From Druceiella hillmani (lineage: Eukaryota; Arthropoda; Insecta; Lepidoptera; Hepialidae), in contig JAYKKI010000052.1 of NCBI GenBank assembly GCA_039881145.1, forward strand, positions 12,775,001 to 12,839,000: a stretch of 64,000 nt of DNA, written 5' to 3'. Positions 24,601 through 34,106 of this stretch are shown piece after piece. The notes under the pieces were generated by a model that was not told where the DNA came from, searched no databases, and worked only from the letters and a program-made list of their open reading frames with translations. The position numbers were made by a program, and so were the translations under genes. Each line of letters begins with the position of its first letter. Position 1 is the stretch's first letter.

Positions 24601-26169
24601 AAAGATAGTAACTAATTTATTTTTTTTAAGTATCTCTATAAAATGTTGTATGGAATTAAATATTCCTTTACTTAAAAAAAACACTTCAAGTATCTTAGTG
24701 AAAACTACAAATTATATTAGATATTCTTTATAAAGGTCAAAACGCTGCGAATATTCGTAAAACTCCACACCGTGCATGAGACATGGGAGGCGACAGAAGA
24801 TCTCACAACGTGAATTCAACTTTTCGGCAATCACTGCCTTAGACATCTAATAAAAACTTGTTGAAAGGATGCAACGAAGTTCCGATGCAGCAATAAATAA
24901 AATACCGCAAATGAAACTGGAGTACTCGTATGTTCAGAAGGGAACTTGTCCATACCAACAAATAGGCTTTGGGATGTAACTCTCAAGGGAAGACTTAAGG
25001 CAAACTGTGCTGGCGGAACTGAAAAGTAATTACAAAATCTGTAGTGAAGCGATTCGTAATGCACAGGATCCATTAATGTAGCGAAACGCCATGCTTTTCG
25101 CCCTCCAAGGGAACATAGGATATAAAGAGTGTATATTATTGCTCTATCGGGCATACGTAAACTTATGCATTATAAAAAAAACTATGTAGTCTTGGAAAAT
25201 AGTTTTAGTTAAATTTGGTTTTTGATTTTTGTTGAAGTAAAACGATACGAAAAGTGTGATCGAGCGAGGCGAACGGAAGTTGAGAGGGAGATATAAATTA
25301 GTGAAGACAGAAAGAGAGAGAGTTACGTTTCGTATATTACTGTAGGGCCAAGAGAGAAAGGTGCGAACACACATTTTCTTTCTCTCTTTTTCTCATAGCC
25401 AGTTATGTTTCGTATATCTAAGACAGAGTGCAAGCCTATTGTCTATATCACACTGTAGGAGCAAGAGAGAGCAGTGCGCGCACACATTTTCTTTCTCTCT
25501 TCCTCTCATAGCCAGTGCATGAAATATATACATACTTTGCTAGCGTTACGCGAACTTTAGATAAGTTCGCAAAGTAAAGTAAGTAGTAAATTTTAGATAA
25601 GTTACCGAAATGCAATAATGCTACCTACTGGTATTTATTCCATTGCGGTTGGACAAATGGCTTCCAAATAGAAAAAAAAGTACTCTACATAAACTATGAG
25701 CATCAAGCTAACTAACGTTATGTATTTTATATAAAAAAATTAAATTTCCAGGTCCGTTTATGTACATTTAAAAATATATTTTTGAGCATAAACATGAGTA
25801 TTTTTGAGCTTATAGCCTCAAACCATTCCTCATTTTAATTAAAATCCATGCACTATTGGTGAATACATTAATTTATTACAGAGTTCACTGAAGACGAAAT
25901 TCTAGCGCAAGCAGGTGGAGTCTTTTTCGCTGGATTTGACACCACAGCTACCACCCTTACTTTCCTCGCGTATGAGTTGGCTTTCAATCAAGATGTACAG
26001 GTAATAACGAAATATAACTTAATTTACGTGAGATGTAAAACTAGAAAAAGTTTCATACACAGAGAACGCTGTACTTTCACTACAAAAAGCATACGTTATT
26101 TCTGCACAGATTTTGTGAGACTTAGTAAATTACCATTTAAGAATTTAATATTTTTTATTAAATCTACTT

Positions 26170-26254
<85 letters not shown>

Positions 26255-29200
26255 TTATATTAGATATTGGTTTTAATTTTACAAATTAAAACCAATATCT
26301 TAATTTTTACGAGGAATCTTTCAATTGTGTTTTCTTTTAGATTTAATAGAGTTTGATCTAAAAAAATATCCTTAATTTTCCTTAGTGAAAATGATGTCAA
26401 TATCCGCATAATAGAATAAGTTCTCTTTCTAAATTTTATTTTATAATTCTATAAATTTGACTTAAGAAAATATTAAATTCCTTCAATTAAAATGAAATTA
26501 GTATTCGAATTAATAAGATCACTCCTTTGATTAAATTATTTTTCTATATTATCTTTGTATTTGATAAATTTTGGTTTAAGAGATTGTTAAATTTTCTCAA
26601 ACAAAACAAAATCAATATTTGCATCAATAAGATAAATCTTTCGATTAAGTCCTCTTTCTATATTATCTTCATAATAGCCGGAATTTGGTTTAAGAAATTA
26701 TTAAATTTCCTTAATCAAAATGAAATGAATATCTACTTCAGGAAGGTAACTGTTTCTCTTAAATCGTCTTTCTATATCATCTTTATATTTGGTAGATTTT
26801 GGTTTAAGAAATTATTAAATCTCCTTAATCAAAATGAAATGAATATTTATTTCAGGAAGGTAACTGTTTCTCTTAAATCGTCTTTTTATAGCATCTTCAT
26901 ATTTGACAGAATTTGGTTTAAGAAATTATTAAATTTCCTTAATCAAAATGAAATGAATATTTACTTCAGGAAGGTAACTGTTTCTCTTAAATCGTCTTTC
27001 TATATCATCTTCATATTTGACAGAATTTGGTTTAAGAAATGATTAAATTTCTTTAATCAAAATGAAATGAATATTTACTTCAGGAAGGTAACTGTTTCTC
27101 TTAAATCGTCTTTCTATATCAACTTCATATTTGACAGAATTTGGTTTAAGAAATTATTAAATTTCCTTAATCAAAATGAAATGCATATTTACTTCAGGAA
27201 GGTAACTGTTTCTCTTAAATCGTCTTTCTATAGCATCTTTATATTTGGTAGATTTTGGTTTAAGAAATTAATAAATCTCCATAATCAAAATGAAATGAAT
27301 ATCTACTTCAGGAAGGAAACTGTTTCTCTTAAATCGTCTTTCTATAGCATCTTTATATTTGGTAGATTTTGGTTTAAGAAATTATTAAATTTTCTTAATC
27401 AAAATGAAATGAATATCTACTTCAGGAAGGTAACTATTTCTCTTAAATCGTCTTTCTATATCATCTTTATATTTGGTAGATTTTGGTTTAAGAAATTATT
27501 AAATTTCCTTAATCAATACATCAAAAAATACATCAGGAAGGTTTGCTATGAACTGTTTCTCTTAAATCGTCTCTATTATCTTCATATTTAGTAGATTTTG
27601 ATGCAAGAAATGATTAATTTCTTCAATAAAAATGAAATGAATATCCGCCTCAGTAAGGTAACTCTTTCAATTAAATTGTCTTTATATACTATATTTATAA
27701 TTGGTAGATTTTGGCTTAAATGATGTCTTGGCGTCTTCGATTAAGTTGCTTTTCTATATTATTTTTATATTAAATAATAGGTTTTGGTTTAAAAAAATAT
27801 TAAATTGACTGAGGACAGTCACCATAATGTCAACATTCGCACCAATAAAATGCCTATCGCTTAAGTCGTCCTTCTATATTAAATAAATAACTTATATATT
27901 TAACAGACTTTGGTTTAAGACATTATCATATTTCCTTAATCAAAATGATAACGCATCAATAAAACAATTTTTTAAATTTGGTAGTCTTTCTACATTATAT
28001 TTTGTTTTTTTCACTGTCTGTTTCATACGTACATATTCGTATCACATGATTCATATTCTTTATCAGCATCACTTTTATTAATACTCATAACTTACATGTT
28101 CGACGTGACTATTAATTTCCCTTGTACTTTCTAGGAAAGTATTTACGAAAAATTAAAAGATATGCAAGTTGGAAAATCGCCAATGGACTTAGATCAACTA
28201 GATAGTATTAAATTATTGGACGCATGCATTAAAGGTATCCTAATTTTTTTACTTTTATTTTGAATTTTGTAGTGAACACTTTATATCAGAAGTAATTTAA
28301 GAAACTATCATCAAACATTAATTATGAAAATAAAATAGTTTTTTTTTCGATGGTGGCTATAACTTGATCTTTTACTTTCTCAATTGGCTTCTTATATTTT
28401 TCTGATACATGTTTTCACAACTCTCGCCGCTCGTTTGTATTTATTCCTATGATTTAATGATAATTGTTTTTTGTCATTTTTTACTTCATTTTTAGGTTTA
28501 AAAAAGAACCCTTATAGAACCTTAGAAGGAAAAAAGAACCCTTATAGGATAACTTCATTGTCCGTCTGTCGGTCTGTCGAGACACTTTTTCTCAGGAACG
28601 TGTAGAAGTATCAAGTTGACATTAATTACAAATACTTAGGTTTATGGTTCATTGGAGCTGTAAAAAGCTTCTAAGTTAACGCCATCAAGAAGAACTCTAA
28701 AAATGCAACCATTAATTCCGCATTTTTTGACACTCGCAAATAAATCAAATCCTATAGGGTACTTCCCATTTACCTCGAATCATGAATTTGGCAAAAAACA
28801 AGGTCTCATATAATAACGAAATAAAGGAAAAAATCGTTAATTGGTACTTATATCACATTAAATTTTTTTTATTTCTTAAATATGCACCTGAGAAACATAT
28901 AGTAGGCAACATATTTTCACTCTAAAAAAAGTAAATTTTGTAAATAGTTTAATAGGAATACGACGTACAATTAAATGTTTATGAATATCTAAATGTATAC
29001 GGAACCATCGAAATGTGAGTTCTACTCGTGCTTGACGGTTTTTTTCATTTTATGATCTGTATGCAGTTATTATAATTTAATTTCAATTATTTTTAAGACG
29101 TCTATGTATTTTGAATGATAACCATTATTTAGTTCCTTTAGCACATAACATACACAAATCCATCATATACGATATTACTAAAAGCAGACAAGTAATTTTT

Positions 29201-31915
29201 CTAACTTAATACAATTATTTTTATTATACTTAAATAAAATTGGGTTAATTTTTTGGGTCTAAATATATATAAAGTAAGGATAGTTACGATTTTCCATTTA
29301 CATTAAGTGCAGCCTGGTGCCATTTTTACATAGTCAAGTTTTTTTGCAACTAAAATATTTCTGTTATGAAACATCATGGTTTATTTCTAAAACAATAATT
29401 TAAACATTTTGGTCCATCATATACGATATTAACAGACAAGTAATTATATCTTAATATAAATATTTTTCCCAAGTTGGCTTCAACAGCATTTAAATAAAAT
29501 TGGGTTAATTTATTGGGTCTAAATATGTATAAAGTGGTGATAGTTACTAATTTCTAATTAAGTGTAGCGTGGTATCATTTTACCTAGCCAAATTTTTTGC
29601 AACTAAAATATTTCTAATGTGAAACATTATGGTCTATTTCTAAAACAATCATTTAAAAATGTTGGTCCATCGTATACGATATTAATGGCGATATTTTTAT
29701 AAATTCTGTGAAAAACATTTACTTGCGCACCACTGAAATATTATACGCGTATTGAAGTTTAATACCAAAGAGATATTATATATATAAAGAGATATTTATA
29801 CACTGTTCAAATTATAAATGAAACAAAATAACCCGTTAATAATGTTATTTGAAATACTTTCTTTAAATATTAAATTCTCTTTATATATTTATACGATTTT
29901 GTTTAAAATATATATTCTAAAAATAATATTTATTTTATACCTATTATATTCATCTCGCTGAAGGTACTTTTTACAAATCGAGTGAATTATGGACATCAAA
30001 CCTTTTTTAAGATTACAATTAAACAAGGCAAAATAGGTATTTTTTGTGAGAACACCAAATGTATTTGTATATCTAAATTGATTAGGCGTATTTATGAAAA
30101 ATAATTCCTAATTCGTTATTTCTTTAGTTAATTATAATGAATTAAGAAAATAATTAATAATGAAAATAAACACAAAAATAAAAAGTCAAATGTCATATAA
30201 AATTAGCGAAAGTAAATGAAATTAATGTATTACGTTAGGTTTAATTATTATAAATGTAAGCATAAAGATGTATTAAATCTTTAGCTGTTTTATTTAGAAG
30301 TTATTTATATTACGACTATCAATAAGTTTATTTTTGTGGAATGAGCTTGGGGATCCAAAACAACCTACTAAAGAAGGAGTTTAATTAACGATGTGACTAA
30401 GACTATTGATTGGAACAAAAAAATTTAAGTTGAAGTTACATTTATATATAAAGAAAAGACGATAGATATGCGGTCAACTGCTATTGCAGGAAATGTTAAA
30501 TTTGAAGTGGTGAAGTAGTGGACTCCTATCCATTGTAATATGAACGAGCTTAAGAAGGAATATACAATTAGTGTGGTATTTAGGATATACTATTAGTTTG
30601 TTTATTAGTAAAAAATTAGTTCTACTTACCGTTGATTGGCAGCAATTAGGTTTTGTTTGATTTATATCATAAATAAACTTATATTAGTGTATTATCCGTT
30701 ATTTTAATTCCACGGCGAAAAGTTTAAGCCAGGTACTGAAGATATATATGGATAGATCTTAGGGCATCAAATATTTAATTCCATTTCTTTGAATGAAATT
30801 AATGAAGTGATAAATGGAAATCATTTAATATTTGTAACGCCACGTTTTCCACAGAAACACTCAGAAAATATCCCGCCTTACCATTTTCGGACCGAGTATG
30901 CGAAGAAAACTGCACGCTGTCTGATGGACTCTTTGTGAAAAAGGGAACTACCGTGATGATTTGCACGACCGGTCTTCACTACGACGAAAAATATTTCCCG
31001 GAGCCAGAGCGTTGGAATCCAGACAGATTTCTTGACGAAAGTTTATTAGTACCCTACACATATTTACCCTTTGGCGAAGGGCAACGTATTTGTTATGGTG
31101 AGGATATTTTTACAGTGATATAGCGTTTTAATTAGCTGGGTACTAATATATTTTTTTTAAATTCCTTTTTCATTTCATTATTAATTTGTTTCCATGGGTA
31201 AAACATATATGAGTACAGACACGCGTAAGTCCATATACACGAACACACACAGACGCACTTGCACGCACACACGTATATTATTTCTGCGTATAAACATATA
31301 TTCAGATAATGAATATTAAGTTGCCTTCTACCGGCTGTCGTAGGAACTTAAAACTTAAAACTATGAAATAACAGTGGTTTTCATTTTAAAATCGGCGATC
31401 AAAATGTCATTGAACACCTAGAATCTGATTTACCATGGTTGTGAGATCACTCTTAAGCTACTATGAAATACTTATTGCATGATGTATTGCAGAGGTCAAA
31501 TATTAAAAAAATAAATAGTATAAAAATTTTAAACACAAATATTGATACGAATTTTGGAAATAATTAAAAGAAATGTTTTGTTTATGATGTTCACTATTAT
31601 ATTTAAAAATATTAACATATTTAATAATCACTGTTGTGCTGCATAGTAATCCCACAACTAAACATTTAAATTAATAATAAAACTAAACCCAATTTAAAAG
31701 ATGCACAGTATACACACATTGAACTTTCCACGTAGTCAATTTAACTTCACTTGTGTAGATATACACGGCACTAAGGTGATGTGAACTCACAAGATTTTAC
31801 CTATCCAAAAAGCGTCCAACGCGTACATCATACAGTCGGATATATAAAATGTGTTTGTGTATATATATGTATACGTGTACACAGGTTCGCGTGCGCCAGT
31901 CTGGTACCAGAGCAG

Positions 31916-31965
<50 letters not shown>

Positions 31966-34022
31966 ACTGTTGGCTGAGTAAGTGCACCACGTCAAACTCA
32001 TAACAACATACATAACATTAGTATGACGGCGACGCGAATCATTATATTTTCCTCTACCAAAAATCGCTAAACGCTCCTAAAGAATTTGTTATTTCAATAA
32101 TGCAACCCATGTAAGATCAGTAATTACAGTATTAAAAGAAGAAAATTTAAATATCTACAATATCAAATATTTAATAATAATATATTAACTTCATGGGCAC
32201 AATGAACATGATATATATTTTCCTTAATACTATTTGAAACCATGTTAGGTATTTATATTTTACTGTTCTTTGATAATATGCAAACCGATAAATCTCGCCG
32301 ATAAATCTCTAAAAAACTGATAGTATATATCTTCAAGATAAAACAATTTTCCTACTGGGAAAGTATGATAAGCTAAAACTGGTTCATTAACATTGCGTAT
32401 TAGTCAAACATATCAGCACCTACTTGTTAATAACGATAAGCAAGATACTGGAAGAAAACGTATAAAATATCCGAAGAGGAACATTTCTCTCCGTTCAGAC
32501 GTTTCTATTCCAGAATACGTTATCATCAGTACGATGGAAAACTTTCCCGAAGTACGTGACATAAACTTGATGAGTTCGATAACACCCAGTTCCTCAACTA
32601 GGCACTTGCGATATTTTGTTGAGGGGTTTGTTTCAGAATGTAACGCTTTATCCTAATATTCTACGTATCGCTTTACGTATTTGTTACGTGAAAAGGTAGG
32701 TTCCTTCCATATAATAATATTCTCGGGGGAGACTTAAATTAAACCTCATGATGTAGAATTATTTCTGCTTTATTTAATTTCTTTACCACGACCTAGGTTT
32801 CGTTGTATTACAACATTTACAGGTGGGTGAATAGCTTTTCTTGATCTTAATCTTTGCTAATTGCCCACCTGATGATGTCATAATAGAAAGAAACCTAGGT
32901 TGAGGTAAAGAATTTAAATAAAGTAGTAATAATACTACATCAGGTAGTTTTCTTTAATTGTGAATAATAAAATTCTACAAAATTAACGCCAAATATATTC
33001 TATAAGTTAATAATAATAATATCAAAAGGAAAAAATAACACTTATAAAATCACTTACGCTTTTGTCTGCTAGTCCATCGCAGCCGTTTTATTTTCTCAAA
33101 AACTGCTAAACGTGCCTACATTAAATTTGGCATAATAATAAAAAATATTAACCCCCCCGCCCTCTCATATTTCAATAGTTACTACACAAAAATATGGGTA
33201 TAGAAATTTTAGGGAAGAGGGAAAATTAGGTATGCCGTGTTTTTAGGCCTATGAAGCAAGCATATGTACATTTTTTCTATTTTCACAGCCAATATTTTAA
33301 GAAACCATGCAATGTAGAAATCTTTAATTAGACGTAGCAACACATCTCATTAACCCACATATTTTTATTAGAAGTATTTTTAAAATGGTCAAATCAAAAT
33401 TAAAAGGCGGTAAATAAATATCTTAAAAAATATGAGGAATACATAAATACTAGCTGACCCGTGCGAAGTCTTCGCACTATATCGCCATCTAGCGTGTTAA
33501 TAAAATTAATTAAAAGTTATCAGTTTTTAATGTTTTTTTTTGACAACAGATCATCTATAAAATTATATGATTTTTTAAATATTTATGATGATCTAAATTT
33601 GTATTTGGAAAATAACGTTCATCTCTGTCCATTGGTCTGTATGTATTTTCTAAATGCAAATTTAGCTTATCAAGCGTTTGAGGACATACAATTTTTGACC
33701 GATTTTTGTGATTCTTTTTTCTGTCAGTTGATCGAATATCAGAAAAGAACCTCTTTTTTTCTGACAATTCGTAATGTTGGTAAGCAATCTTTCGTAAAAT
33801 CTCCTCTTTATTATATTCAGCGACAGTTCTTGGCCTTTTTTTTACTTCATGCCCCTCTCTAAATCCGTGCTATTTTAAAATTGTTTAGTTTTAATTTTTC
33901 CTCACAATTGTTTATTTAACAAACAGTAAATAAATACGGCATGTGCACTCTTCGGTTCACTATTTTTCGATATGTCAAATTATTATTATTATGTAGCTTA
34001 TACAACTATTTGTAAGCATCAC

Positions 34023-34106
<84 letters not shown>

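Noticed and set aside
33461..33862. 133-codon open frame, the longest non-repetitive frame outside P450 exons
   Set aside because: It begins within the start sequence of a dispersed repeat, is very rich in Phe, Leu and Tyr as expected of AT-rich non-coding DNA, and has no motif.
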